From: Aphelidium insulamus
Lineage: Eukaryota; Aphelidiomycota; Aphelidea; Aphelidiaceae
Length of the DNA stretch: 64,000 nucleotides
Direction of reading: 5' to 3'
NCBI GenBank assembly: GCA_036784855.1
Contig: JAZDSV010000023.1
Span: forward strand, 124,001 to 188,000
Below, one piece after another: positions 46,874-59,223 of the stretch; position 1 is the stretch's first letter, and each line of letters starts with the position of its first letter. Under the pieces are notes generated by a model. The model was not told the DNA's origin and made no database searches. It saw nothing but the letters and a program-made list of their open reading frames with translations. The position numbers were made by a program, and so were the translations under genes.

Positions 46874-47143
46874 TTCTACTTCTCTTACAAACACTAGCAG
46901 ATCGAGTTATTAATGCTGTGCGGCAGTAATTTGATCCATGTACATAAATCTGACTGACAAAAGTTATAATGGAAGGACCGTGTGGACAACAGGGTAGCCA
47001 CGTGGCCTCCATTAGTCTACGAGCTGAAGTCGAGCTCTGCAATTTCATGCTATGCAACAAATAGGTAGGATAGTATGTCTCTACTATTTAGCATCTCGAC
47101 ATTTCAGATGCAGCTTTGTCCTGGATCATCCATCTTGGCGTAT

Positions 47144-48465
47144 TTAGCCGCTAAAAAAGCGTTGCTGCAATTCATACACCATCAAAGTAATACCGAACAG
47201 AGGAGCAATAATCATGCAGCGCTGGGTTGCCCCTCGAAAAAATGCTTTTGGTCCTTCGGACACATAGATCTCTCTAGCAGCGTGAGCAATGCCGCGATAC
47301 TGCACCGCGTTCGGACCAACTCTCTTAGTCTGTAGCCGGGTTTTAATTACTGTAGTGTGAATCAAAGGACCTTGTATGCATTTCGATTACCATCAGCAGG
47401 AGTAACTGCTCCAGCCGCAATAATTCCAGCCGCGATACCGGACCAAAACACTCCGTTGAATGATACTTTTCCAGTTCCTCCTGCAGCAATATCACGTTTG
47501 GCCGCCAGCGACTTGAAGTATGCCGACGCCGGGAAAAAGATGAAGGAAAAAGGGACGTCTCTAAATCGATTGTTAAAAATTTGAGTCTTTGAACAAAAAC
47601 ACGCTCATATAACCGTAATAGTGTTGCCGGAGTGCCACGGTACATTCCCTTCAGTCCCAATTCCCGTACGATTTCCATTGAGCTCTTTGCAACGGTTCCA
47701 GTTTGTTGCGCAATAACACCGGACATTTGACTGTTGATCTTCACCATTTCCATAGGTGTAGTGACGACTACCTGGCAGAATCCGGCTGAAGCACCAGCCA
47801 CCATTCCCAGATGTACCGGCAATGAGTCAGCGTCTACAGTGAGTTATTGATTATTCCCCGACGTAATAGTTATCTACCACATTTGTATCGGCGTGCTAAA
47901 AACTCACGCGAATAATCATTGACGGCTAGTTTAATAGCTTTTTCCGGAGTAATTCCAACCAAGTTTGCGGGTAGACCTCGATATAGACCTCGCACGCCAT
48001 CTGATTTGATGATTTTTTTGAAGCAATCGAAGCCACTTGTATAGCCGCCAAGAGAAGATGATTGATTTTGCATGCGTGTCTTAACAACATCTACAAAATA
48101 TATATGTGACATCAAGATTCATGATGCAGTCTTTTCATCGTACCCAGCGGATAAATGATGCAAGTACCAGTTACTCCGGCAATCGCGCCACCAATAAGTT
48201 TTTGCATGAGACTGCCCATATGTCAGACAATGGCAATGGTGCGAACATCAAACAAGCTGTACCTCGTTTTATTCTGCGTATGCTGCGCGGATACATGGCT
48301 GACCGGCTGAAGTAGTATTCTAGTAGCAGCGTTGAGTTTTTCGGCACTGGGAAGCGGATTTGCCGCCAGGTTCGCGACAGTGTTTGTTGCGGCACGACCA
48401 GCAACAGATTGTTCTATCTGTACGGCGACAGCAGAGATGCGCGGCTCCGTCGGCTTCGCGTTCAT
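47144..48465 (-). CDS. mitochondrial carrier, SLC25 glutamate-carrier type
   Basis: Six-helix inner-membrane exchanger. Three Px[DE]xx[KR] repeats are seen: YPLDVVKTR, TPMEMVKIN and TPADVIKTR (first and third split by introns after the Asp codon's G/GATG). YTSGFDCFKKIIKSDGVRGLYRGLPANLVGITPEKAIKLAVND is split over exons and matches the SLC25A18/A22 glutamate carriers closely, as does IAPLFGI near the end. The N-terminus before repeat 1 is an Ala/Thr-rich extension from ATG 48465; a shorter start at 48207 is possible. Substrate is by family only. Confidence 0.88.
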
Positions 48466-48596
48466 TTAGCTGGGCGTTGCCGTAATGGTTATTACAGCGA
48501 TGTTGCAGAGTTGCGCGACGTAACAAACGTGGTTAGAGTCTCGTTGTCGATGAGCTATTATTAGCACCCTTGTTGGTTTCTCTCAATCAATTCCTC

Positions 48597-50028
48597 ATGC
48601 ATCTCTCATCCGGCGACTATTGGCAAGCGTACGAGCGCATCAAGGCAACCGCTCTTCAGGGCGGCAATTCCGAGTGTTCCATTCATATCTTAGTAGCCAC
48701 CCCGGATGTTGATGCGCTATGTGCATGCAAAATTTTGACGGTACAATATGCGTGCACCACCGTCATTCACAAGTAGTAATCTGCAGGATTTGCTGACCTA
48801 CGACTACTTGGCTCATAAGGTTATTCCTGTAGCAGGCTTGGAGGAAGTTGCTCAAGCGATTGAAATGATATTTCCCCAGAGTAGCAATGTACTTGTCAGC
48901 ACCTCCATGTGATTCTTTCGTTCGCTTATCAATATCGCTCGCAGGACAAGAGTATTATTTTTCTGAACTGTGGTACTAGTATAGACCTAAGCGAGTTCTT
49001 CACATTGCCGCCGGGATCTGCGGCATATATTATCGATTCCCATCGTCCGATGAATCTGGACAATCTATTTGGCAATGAGCAGGTAAGCAGGTAACTGTTT
49101 CAGCATCATCATCACACCTTCTTGCAAGATTCTTGTCCTGGACGATGGCGATGCTGATGATCTTTGTGAAGAGCGAACAGCTTATCTCGGAATGGAGGCA
49201 CTATAAATTATATATTCCAGCAAGTTATTAATGATTAGACAAGTAGCACAAACGACCTTAACGAAAGCGATGACCTATACGAAGCGAAATCAGATGATAT
49301 GGAAGACGATGGATATAATGTTTCCGACATTGACCAGAGCTCTAGTTCCAACCGCGATGGGGAAAATATTAAGGTGGATGAGAACCTTGCGAGTTACGGT
49401 GCAAATGTGCGTGATAATATGTGCGTCTAGTTTAGTTGCATTAACGTCATCCAGACAATAATGCGTGAAAAAAGCCGCCACCGAAAGCGAGCTTGTCGCA
49501 ATTTGATTGATGAATACTATTCGATGACTTGGTTTGGAAATTCTTCTGCAGGGATACTTTACGAACTTGCGAATCAAATATCACGACCCACAAATGACCA
49601 TTTATGGTACGCCATAGTCGGTCTCGTCGACTCCTACATAAGCAACAAGATCGAAGAGGAAATATACACAGAACATGTTGACCATCTGAGAGACATCGTT
49701 GGAGTTCAAAACGCGCCGAAATTAAATTCTGACCATGGTAAATATCGTTCAGAAACGTATCTAACTAAAAGTTATTTTAAGTGACAGAGCCACTATCTAC
49801 TCACTCGGATCACCGCGAAATAATTTATCGACAAAGAGACTTTCGCTTCATACTGTTTCGGCATTGGTCACTTTACGACTCCATGTATCACTCAAATTAC
49901 GTTGCTGCCAAGTTGGGGCTTTGGCGTGAGCAGGGTCGAAAGAAACTTCAAAATTTACTGGCTCAGATCGGGTATAGGGTTTAGCTTAACTTAACTAACT
50001 CTTACAAACATAAAGACATACAACACAT

Positions 50029-50068
<40 letters not shown>

Positions 50069-50944
50069 CTATATATAGCTTTTGTGACCGGGTGTTTAGG
50101 TTTTCAATGGCACAAGCTACACAGCCCTACCATGAAATGGATTTTACTTTGCGACAAGAACTATACCAGAAAATTGACAGCAAAGCTGCAGCTTTTGGAC
50201 TCACGGATCTTACTTATCCTACCTTTCAACGTCATTACGGCTTCAAATGCACCCTAAGTGCGTCAGATATGGTTTACGGATTGAGCGCTCTGCTTGAAGT
50301 GGATGGAGCGCTCACATTTGAACGAGAAACGACTAACATATCGAATGTACGACTATCTTTCAACAGACCCAGCGATGGCTTTTATCGCGCGCTAGATGCA
50401 CTGTCTAGGTATGTATTGGCGACGTTTTATCAAGATATTGACGTCGACAGGATCGACATTTTGATTGTGGGAATAAAGCGAGCTCAACACTTACAGCGAA
50501 TTGTCATACAAACAGGATGTTCAATCATCGAGGAAAGAATGGTGAAGACTCTAAGCAGCTTTCGGCTGGTTGTTCTGAATGATATATCGAACATGGACCT
50601 TTTTTTAAATCCAGTAACAGTTCGGCGGCTGGCACACTTCCTCATGGATTCGATCAAAGAAACTGGTCGCAACGTCCTACCGTTTATTATTGCTGCGCTC
50701 AACAAAAAGTATCAGTCATATCTCGTCGTGGGAGTCGATGGTGGGCCTGCTACAGGAACAAAAAGGTAGACGCTTGTACAATGCCTGGTTTCTAACTTGA
50801 CGCAGTAAATTTGGCCTGGCATTTCAACGGACTGCCAGTGAGACTCGAGCATGGATTAAAAAGGACAGATTTGACTCAAGTTTCATCGAGCTTGCTGCGA
50901 AAGACCTTGCAAAGTTTATGGAACACTTGCAAATATACATGTAA
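48597..50944 (+). CDS. CDC45: CDC45 replication initiation factor
   Basis: Part of the CMG replicative helicase. Nine exons (48597-48740, 48787-48888, 48945-49082, 49129-49197, 49239-49406, 49455-49737, 49782-49971, 50100-50765, 50806-50944) give 632 aa. Landmarks are PDVDALCACKILT (DHH-like), FLNCGTSIDL, YIIDSHRPMNLDN, an acidic linker (ESDDLYEAKSDDMEDDG), TIMREKSRHRKR, LWYAIVGLVDSYI, LFRHWSLYDSM, HYGFKCTLSASDMVY and FIELAAKDLAKFM. Intron 49198-49238 appears to be GC-AG; the intron 49972-50099 holds CA and TA repeats. Confidence 0.93.
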
Positions 50945-50951
50945 CATTTAG

Positions 50952-51007
50952 TATAATGTATAATCCATTTAGATTATATTATAATGTATAATCCATTTAG
51001 ATTATAT
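50952..51007. repeat. two tandem 28-nt AT-rich units after CDC45
   Basis: The unit TATAATGTATAATCCATTTA plus 8 nt occurs twice with no change, directly after the CDC45 stop. It probably lies in the 3' UTR. Confidence 0.9.
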
Positions 51008-51180
51008 TAGCTAGCATTTCATACATCAATTATTTGGCAATCGTTTCCTTTTCTAATGAAAAGTATGTAGCAGGGCTTTCTGCATTAATCTAGATAAACT
51101 CCACCATGATTTGTTGATTCTGTATCCTAGCAACGGACATATTCCTAAATAAACTTTAATCACCCCCCAGTACAGCGAAG

Positions 51181-54040
51181 ATGGCCGGCGGTCACAGGAG
51201 TGAACCTGCTGAGATAGATGACAGAGAAATTGAAGGTGCGTTGTAACCACATCGAGTTTCTGTCCTCCTCCAGACATGTTAATTTACAGTGCCCGACAAT
51301 GACGATGGTGAAATCATCATGGTAAGATTAATGTCGCACCTAACGATAGTTACACTGTTAGCCGTTCCCTGAAAACGCTGCCACGCTTCTTTATAAGCGC
51401 ATACGCGTCCTTGACGTCGATATTGAATCGGAACTGCGACTGCAGAACAGTACGCTGGCTAATGAAATCATGGCTCGGGAGCGAATCGGAGTGGAATTGT
51501 ACCAGCTGCAGCATCAGCTAGCCAAATTTCAGAAAAATTACGATTCGATGCATTCCAACATCACTCAGTTGAAGCTGAACCGCAAGGAAAAAGAAGAGAC
51601 GCGAACGCACGAAGAAGCAACGTATAAAGTCCTGACGATGAAGTTGGCGGACCTTGACAAGCAAAGTAAGCACATGATCATATAGATCCTTAATATAAGC
51701 TTGCAGTCATGTGCCAGAAAACAGAAGCTCACAAAGTTAATAACGTTCTACGACAGCTTGACGCACATAACTCGGCGCTTCATTCAAATTTATCCGCCAT
51801 GAAGATGGTGTTAGCCAAGACAAATACAGATGTATTGTCCGTCGAAAAACAGAAAGAAAAACAAGATTACTACATCGACTCGCTTGAGGCAGAACTTGCT
51901 GAGATCCATGAAGATATAACTCTTCAAGAATACCGACGAAACCTAAAAAATACGGAGTTTTTATCATTAAGTGCGGCAGTGCGAGATGCTTCTATCGAAA
52001 TTGAAGCGATTTTGTTCGAAAAGTCTCAGCTGCTTAAATACTGGAAAACAGGTTTGACCGCGTTAGAGCGCCGGGACCATCTTGCACGTCAAATATTATC
52101 TACCATACGGTCCGTTTAATGAGAAAGTATGTATTTTTGGATTTCAACTTACAAATTGTTTAGAATGGAGACCGAAGATGACCGATTTTTGAGTTTAGAA
52201 TTATCTTCCATGGTCGAAAAAAATAGGAAATGCGGTGAAAAGATTGAAGAGCTTGCCGCGCTTTTCGGAAAATTTGAAAATGATATCCGATACACGGAAA
52301 AATTGCTTGAGAAAATTAACGATCGACGAGATCTGCAGCAACAATCGTTCAGTGTTTGCGCTGCCAGAATTGAAACGATTGAGTCTGAACACGAGAAAAT
52401 ACTTTCATTTTTACGAAAGGAGCAGCGATCGTTTGTCTCCAAAGAAAACGAACTAAAGCGACTTATCAACGCACTTCAACAGTTGGAATTACGATACGCT
52501 TTTGAACTTCAATGCTGTGCTTCTTTACGAAAACAGGCAACTGGCACCGAATCCGACGGATTGAAAAACAAGAGATTAATCTTCGAAAAGCAAAAAGTGC
52601 TGTCAAAGCAAGTAAACGACATAGCTCATAGAGAGTTAGAGATTGCTAACTATCAAAATCGACAAGTCGAGGCGAAAAAACGATCTCTTCATATGGATCA
52701 TCTGATTGATGATGAGAACAAAAAAATCGAATCTTTGCAAAAGGACTTGCGAAAACAGTTTGAAGAGATCGGACGAAAACAGTCCGAGGCCGAAAACCTC
52801 AGCCGCAAATACAGTCTGCAAGTGGAGCAGTTAAATAACGCGGGTGATATTCGCGGAGAGGTTGGGCCATTCGAACTTGCTGCACATAATTTGCAGAAGC
52901 AGAATCAAGAGTTCGATTCAATGTGTCTTGATTTGCAGCAACAATGGCTTAAAACTCAGAATGAAATGACAAGTCTCAGCAATCAGCTTGCACTGATGGA
53001 AAACGCGCTAGTAGAATCCTCGAATCGTCTGGCAGTTCTTACGAGAACAAAATCATCTCTGGACCTTGCGATAGAAGCTGAAAGGATGAATGTGAGAGTG
53101 GTCTCAAAGTCATCGCTTCAGCTCAAAACCGATATGGCCAAAATAAGCAGGCTGTTGCAGCAACATGATGAGACCGAGTCGAGACACGGGTCTAATTCGG
53201 TTGAAGCGGAGCTCCGTAATCGGCTACGGCAAATAGAACTCGAAAAGGTACGACTTCAAGAATCGGCTCAAGAAGTAGCAAACAAGTGCGAAGTGACGAA
53301 GAACGAGATAGTCGCTTTAGAGTACGCGCATATTACATGTTATTGATCTAGATCTTGATCGTACTTCTCGCAGGTTTGAATTTTCATTGTGGTTGCGGCG
53401 GCTAGAGCTTGCGAAACAGGCCAAACTCGAAACTCGTCCAAGTCCTGAATATGATAGCATTGCAAGTCAATCTCGCGACCTCGATCGTTTGCGCCAGTCC
53501 TTGACGAATTTAAAGAAGAGCCGTGACGCAATTATTGTTCTGATGGAGCAAGCTGTGCACCGACACTCTGAAATATCAACCGCAGCAATGGCATTGAAAG
53601 CGGCAAATAAAACGAACAGCAATGCAGCAGCATTACGACGAAATATTAATGACGTACTTCGACAAATTCGCTCGGTGGAAGATACGATAGCTGGATTAAT
53701 TTCTAAAAAAGCCTTTCTAATCGACCGCCTTAATGAATTAGCAGCTCGCATCAATGTTGCGGAACATGAACGATCGTCTGCGGAAAATGTTCTCGCTAAG
53801 GCCACTAATTTTCTGGCGGATGAAAAGGTGAAGAAAAGGAGTGCCATGTCGACACTGTTACTTTACCAAACAAAGGCGAAGCTCTGGCGCGATTGTGCGT
53901 ATGTTTTAGACACTACGCGTGATTTGGCTCTCCAATTGGCGAAAAACACAGCTACACAGAAATATGATCATTTGCTGGAAGTAAATGCCAAGCTGGCGGA
54001 AAATAATTCCGCCTGGTCCGTCACTCCGCTTCTCGAGTAG
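51181..54040 (+). CDS. CCDC40: ciliary coiled-coil protein CCDC40 (96-nm ruler)
   Basis: Almost entirely coiled coil, about 860 aa in at least six exons. With CCDC39 this protein forms the molecular ruler that sets inner dynein arm and radial spoke spacing. Matches include RERIGVELYQLQHQLAK near the start, the block VLSVEKQKEKQDYYIDSLEAEL and ILFEKSQLLKYWKTGLTALERRD, both CCDC40 hallmarks, and a C-terminal region with long heptads. Start at ATG 51181 with a short acidic exon, then introns around 51233-51286, 51319-51362, 51666-51705, 52111-52164 and 53321-53373. Confidence 0.88.
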
Positions 54041-54049
54041 AAATGATAA

Positions 54050-54115
54050 TAGTGCGCGACACTAAAATATATGATGATGCACTAGTGCGCGACACTAACA
54101 TATATGATGATGCAC
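54050..54115. repeat. two tandem 33-nt units after CCDC40
   Basis: A unit beginning TAGTGCGCGACACTAA occurs twice (54050-54082, 54083-54115) with one difference, right after the stop codon. The junction TGCACTAGTGCGCG is partly palindromic. Confidence 0.85.
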
Positions 54116-54233
54116 TGAATTATTTGTCGTATAGATGGCGATAAAATCTTTGTCGAACCGAGTCGGATCAAACCATCTTCCGTCATAATCCGTGCAGTTA
54201 GTCCGATCTTGTTTTATATTATATTAGAAACGT

Positions 54234-54293
54234 TGGTTGGGTTGGCGGTGGGTTGGGTTGAAAAAGTGCTCACCACCTACCCAACCCAACCAA
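54234..54293. repeat. GGTTGGGTTGG inverted repeat
   Basis: The left arm GTTGGTTGGGTTGG is matched by CCAACCCAACCAAC on the right, around a ~20-nt loop, so a stem of about 14 bp or more can form. The TTGGG runs are G-rich and could also stack as a quadruplex. Confidence 0.7.
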
Positions 54294-54373
54294 CGCCGAG
54301 CCCTAATCCCGCCATATTATGATAGATTATATTTGATTAAATACATATGATTTCACTTTTCACGTTACTTTCA

Positions 54374-54604
54374 CGTCATTTAAATCTGGCGTTCTGGCTT
54401 ACTCACCTCAAACTCGCTCATTTTATGTGATCTTTGAACAATATTGAATGCAAGTTAAAGTCACATACTCTCGCTGCACAAAACCCGCCTAATAAAATGC
54501 AACATTTTTTGTTTGTCGTCGTGTGGCGTTCCCCTGACATGTCTCTCCAACAATATGATTGGCTCACATGTATCTGACGACGTCAGTTAAATCTGGCGTT
54601 CTGG
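54374..54604 (+). repeat. dispersed ~200-bp repeat, copy 1
   Basis: Bounded by direct copies of CGTCA(G/T)TTAAATCTGGCG at 54374 and 54581. The interior is nearly identical to 57017-57205 apart from an ~11-nt insertion near 54500. A short MITE or solo-end of a larger element is likely. Confidence 0.8.
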
Positions 54605-55443
54605 CCATAAAAGCAACATATGCGCACACAATATATTATTAATATTAATTGATTGAATTAATTTGCAATGGCACCATTTTGATTGTCCAGTCTATTCAAC
54701 ACCACGTATTATTGGTAAAATTGCCAAAGGTAAGAATGCTGGCATGGAATTTCCACGCATCTACACAGCTCTTTGTGGAGTGATGGGGCCGAGTTTCTTC
54801 AACTACAATTTCCGGTGACTGCTTCTGTGGTCTGACAATCAACAAGGGCCTCGTGCAGGTGTATACTTGCAGTATTTGGCCATGATCAACTTTATACTGC
54901 TTGTCACATGTTTGAAATTGTGCCTGTCTTAAAGTTGTCACACCTACTCAGACTTGCCGTACAGAAAATGTGGTGGTTGAAGAGATTTTCCAAGAAAGTG
55001 TTGTTTGAAAAGCAATTTAAACATAACATCCCAAAACATAATCAATCCCAGTGTAATCCATGCGTAGCCACAGTGCATCACTGTTAATTATTGAATTAAT
55101 TAAATACTATCGAGGACTGCACAATACTTTCTGACACAATACTTTCACATGAATTATATATGTATTTATATATTATGTATGTTCCATCGGGCTTGCCCGC
55201 GGTTTTACTGCACTAGTTCTTATAATTTTCAGACGCGACGGTCGGAAATATTACTACGGCTTCGGTTGATTCGAGATTGGAGTCGTTTTCTCGATTTAAA
55301 AAAAAATGAATACCATTTTCTCGCGGACGCCAAAGGTATTGTCGTTATGGTTGCGGCGTGCTAAATATCTCTAGATTGCCCGTCGAGGACTCTTCATCTC
55401 GTGCCCGTACTCCGGTAGTGCTGCTCGTTTTCTACCGTCGACA

Positions 55444-56812
55444 ATGTCGAATCCTGCACCGGCTTCCGCTTCCAAGGATTGGCTCGATTTCGTCAAGGGT
55501 AAAGGAAGAATGTGGCTGGGAGCTAAGCTCATGCTTGGAGTCGGCGGTCTATTTGGCAGTCAATATGCATATGTCTCCTACATTGCATACAGCGATGACT
55601 GGAAGCTTAAGAAGACGCTGGAGTCGGGATCACGCCCTGCGATTGAAATTCAGCACTCTGAGATTGTCGATCGCCCCTCGCTTGTAGTCGATTTGACGCG
55701 TATGCTGTCGCCACGGCCTCCTGAAGGAAGATTGCCATACTACGTTATTTCTGGTGAACATGGCACTGGTAAAACTACGATGATCAAGAAAGTTTCTCAG
55801 CAAGTCGGTGGTGGCGTGATCTACGTGAATGTCCCCAAGGATACAAGAGACTTCGATGAAGCGTTCGCTTCTGCTACTGGATACAGCTTTCGCTCCAACT
55901 CTGGCATTTACGAGTTCATTCATGGGATGATTTACAAAGACGGCTCGGAGTCTAAGAAAGGTACGTTTAATTTGTATTCATCGTATTGATCTCATGTTTT
56001 AGAAAAAGGATGGCGTCCTATTTATTCACAATTCGAGAAAACTGCTGCTTGGTACAAGAAGAAGTTTGGCAAGGTTCCAGTGATTGTGTTCGATAATGTA
56101 AATCGGTTGGCTAAACACCATCCTGAAATTCTCGAAGTTCTCCAGGAAGGAGCCAAAGATGCGGTTGACGACCGTGCGTTCATAACTATCTTTGTGTCGT
56201 CAGATGGTCTAGCGCCAATCCAACTTGAACGTAAGTATCGTTTTTGTTTTAGTGGGATGTTTAACTAACGTTATAGGTCGTAGTTCGTTCTCGCGTGGCG
56301 AGGCATTTCGTATTGGTGATATCAATCAGAAAGAAGTTTTTGAGTACTTCCGAAAGCGTGGTGTGACTGATACGGTTGATTCCACAGTCGGCTCGCTGTA
56401 TCTTCGCTTGTTTGAGTTGGTTGGCGGCCGCTTCGTTAAGCTTGATGAAGCGGCTAGGAAGATCAAGATGGGTATCTCGTTTGAAGGTAAGTTTCTCTTA
56501 TTTTGTTGTATATGGTGCCTAACTCTTTAAGATTTGAAAGCGTCCCTGTTCAACGATGTGTCAAAGAGGATTCCTAAAGTGTCACCGAATGACAAGATTG
56601 TTATGGATCGGATCATGGCAGTTGCTAGTTCAGGAGTGGCCTTTAATGCTGAAGATATTTGTGCGCGATACAAAGATGTCCAGTGGCCGGTTGTAGTGAA
56701 CCTGATCGACAAATTGGTCGCCGAAAATATCCTCTCTGATAATGGTGCTCGCCGATATGTATTTCACTCGAATTTGGAGAGATCCTTTTTCCGCGAGAAT
56801 GCTAAACAATGA
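55444..56812 (+). CDS. membrane-anchored P-loop (AAA/archaeal-ATPase type) protein
   Basis: Four exons, introns of about 40-45 nt. The N-terminus is a non-cleaved anchor-like segment (AKLMLGVGGLFGSQYAYVSYIAY). Then HSEIVDRPSLVVDLTRML leads to the Walker A YVISGEHGTGKTTMIKK and Walker B VPVIVFDNVNRLAK. A sensor-like FITIFVSSDG and a C-terminal winged-helix-like region (AEDICARYKDVQWPVVVNLIDKLVAENIL) follow. Similar stand-alone ATPases occur in fungi, oomycetes and other protists, with poorly known function. The anchor resembles a mitochondrial inner-membrane or ER signal anchor. Confidence 0.7.
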
Positions 56813-57016
56813 ACACATTCATTGTGGTTAGTTAAAAAGAGTGTCAGTTGCAATAATAAACTCGCATCCTTCGACAGGGTTTCAGGGGGGTGCATTTGTC
56901 AAAGTGAATGCATGTTTGAATCGTAGGTTTATCCACGCTTGAAAGTTCTATTTCACCTTTGATACTTGACGCATGCATATCTGCGCAATGTTTGACCTGT
57001 TGGGATATCTGGCGCA

Positions 57017-57205
57017 CGTCAGTTAAATCTGGCGTTCTGGCTTACTCACCTCAAACTCGCTCATTTTATGTGACCTTTGAACAATATTGAATGCAAGTTA
57101 AAGTCACATACTCTCGCTGCACAAAACCCGCCTAATAAAATGTTTGTCGTCGTGTGGCGTTCCCCTGACATGTCTCTCCAACAATATGATTGGCTCACAT
57201 GTATC
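57017..57205 (+). repeat. dispersed ~200-bp repeat, copy 2
   Basis: Same order and strand as 54374-54573, beginning CGTCAGTTAAATCTGGCG and ending TTGGCTCACATGTATC. It lacks the short A/T insertion of copy 1. Confidence 0.85.
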
Positions 57206-57519
57206 AGTCATCCTCATTTAGCTGCGGAGTCGGGATACTGTTTAACGCCTTATCTCAATGTACTGAGTGGCGAGCTCCAGGAGCATGATCACCAGGGGGC
57301 ACCTCCGGGGTGGCAGGGCACTGGGAATAACAGAAACAACCTTACAGGAGCACTAGGAACACTGCATACTAGCACTATAGACCAGCACTATGCGACACCG
57401 GCACTGGAGCGCAAGGAAAATTAGTAAATAAGGGGGCGGAATTAAGGCTTATTTTAGCGAATCCAATCGGACATCGTGAATGAAATCGACAATATTATTA
57501 ATATTAAATAATATTACTC

Positions 57520-57960
57520 TTACTTTCCTCAAACTCACTCATTTTACGTGCCCTTTGACAAAACCATACTGCATACAACTCGGTTGGAGCTGCTGCTCGT
57601 TTCATGTCAAATCCTAATATGAATCACTAGAATGCTGTGAAAAGGATCTTGAAATACCTCAATGGCACAAATTATTCTCAATTACATACGGAGGAGAAAA
57701 TAAATTATTGGATATACAGACTGTAGTTATGGAGATGATCCAGAAACATTCCGCTCCGTTCAAAGTCACGTAAAATTAGTGAGTGTGAGAAAAGTAAGAG
57801 TAAATCTTATCTTTTGTGATGCGTGCATGTCACCTTTTATAGCAAAAACGCCAGATTTTACTGACGTACGCCAGATTAATGTGAGCCAATCATTTAGATC
57901 ACATGATTGTCAGGGGGACGCCACACATGTCACGAGTGACATATTATTTCATGTACTTGT
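57520..57960. mobile_element. Ty1/copia-like LTR-element fossil with repeat-family flanks
   Basis: A short stretch at about 57600-57770 resembles the end of a copia RNase H region. It is flanked on the left by CCTCAAACTCACTCATTTTA, and on the right by an inverted version of the dispersed-repeat motifs (CGCCAGATT..., GTGAGCCAATCAT). It is clearly broken, with most of the element missing, and probably old. Confidence 0.45.
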
Positions 57961-59223
57961 TTTATGTATTGTGCCTTGCAAATAAAATGAACGGCGATTT
58001 GCCACACAAATCGCCAATCGCCCTGACACAAGTTACTCAATCTTATTTCCAATTCGTCGTTGATTATAAATGCTGCACCGCCGCGGTACCATATCACATG
58101 TATGAGAGCTTCTTTGCTAAGTGGTAAAGGGCGGTGCTCCGCTGGGCTGTCCAAGCACCGCTGTTGGTGACGCCATGGATATCTATGTTGCTGCCGCTGG
58201 AGGTAAGCATATGCCGTATGTCCCATTGATACATGTGGCTTTCATTGGTTCACTGCGGTGGTGCAAGATGCCGTAGAACTGTTGGCTGACATTACGTGGA
58301 TGTGCGAGGCTTGGGAGTTTCTATGGAGGCGTGGTGCACAGCTGTCCATTGTCAATACATGTTATTGACACCGCTATGAACTTGACTATGTACACACTAT
58401 AGCTGCATATGTAGCTGCCACGTCTCGCAAGATATGAAATTGATGCCGCACACTGATACTTATTTATGCTTTCACGAAGCTGGTTGCTCTAGTACTGGCT
58501 ACAGCTCAAGAAGTTCCAAATCCAGACATGCGTAAATTGTTAATCAGTAGGGGTATGGTCACGATATGCAGCATATACACCACCATCAGTCGTGGTCAAT
58601 GCGGGAAAGTACGTGTAGGTGGACTAGGATATCAACCTAGTCGTATGGTTGGAGTTTGAATTGCTACGGGAGCAAAGACACTGGCGGGATTACTAAAGAT
58701 CTTGAGGTAGCACATCCGGAGCTACCAGCACTTGCTCCACGCGCACGCGGCAACACCTTATAGATCCTGCATTCAGCTCAAGCTCTGTGCTGATTCTATG
58801 CGCGGGTATATTGTAGAAGGTCGCGTGAACACAGCGGCGCCACAGCAATGATGGCAGATCTGATTAAGGCAGCAAGTTGCCATTGGCAGAGGCAATTTAC
58901 GCGCAAATTGCTCAGACTGCTCACGCGCCATGAGCAGAACGGGCAAATTGCCCAAAAAGGTCCACAAATCGCAGAATCGTATGGGCAACTATGCATTTTC
59001 ATAGTGGATAAATCGGCGGTAAATTGTCGAGGGGGTCGCGGCAAGTTGCCACCAATCACGGACTAAATCGTGCGGTTAAGGTGACGAATAACCATTTCAT
59101 GTCAAACGCACAATACGATGAACGGCGTATGCGTTGCATATTCCAAGATAAACAATTTCAACAACACACATTCATTTTTTACGTTCCAAGACGCACACTG
59201 TAGCCCGATAGACGCGCTGCAAT

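Larger units (their letters stand above)
54116..55443. other. 1.3 kb without a gene; hairpin and dispersed repeat
   Basis: AT-rich non-coding DNA. It contains a GGTTGGGTTGG-type inverted repeat (54234-54293) and copy 1 of a ~200-bp dispersed repeat (54374-54604). The remainder (54605-55443) shows no supportable ORF; the last part presumably holds the promoter of the P-loop gene. Confidence 0.6.
56813..59223. other. 2.4 kb of repeat-rich, apparently gene-free DNA
   Basis: Holds copy 2 of the dispersed repeat (57017-57205), a rearranged third copy around a copia-like fossil (57520-57960), and unassigned decayed-looking sequence (58000-59220). None of the short open frames shows a conserved domain. 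Confidence 0.6.

Noticed and set aside
49421-49435. Apparent 15-nt intron in CDC45
   Set aside because: A 48-nt GT-AG intron (49407-49454) with an ATTAAC branch site restores the same frame and joins conserved blocks, so an ultra-short intron is unnecessary.
58130-58800. Possible decayed gene
   Set aside because: Some stretches read like protein in short pieces but no frame or family could be supported.
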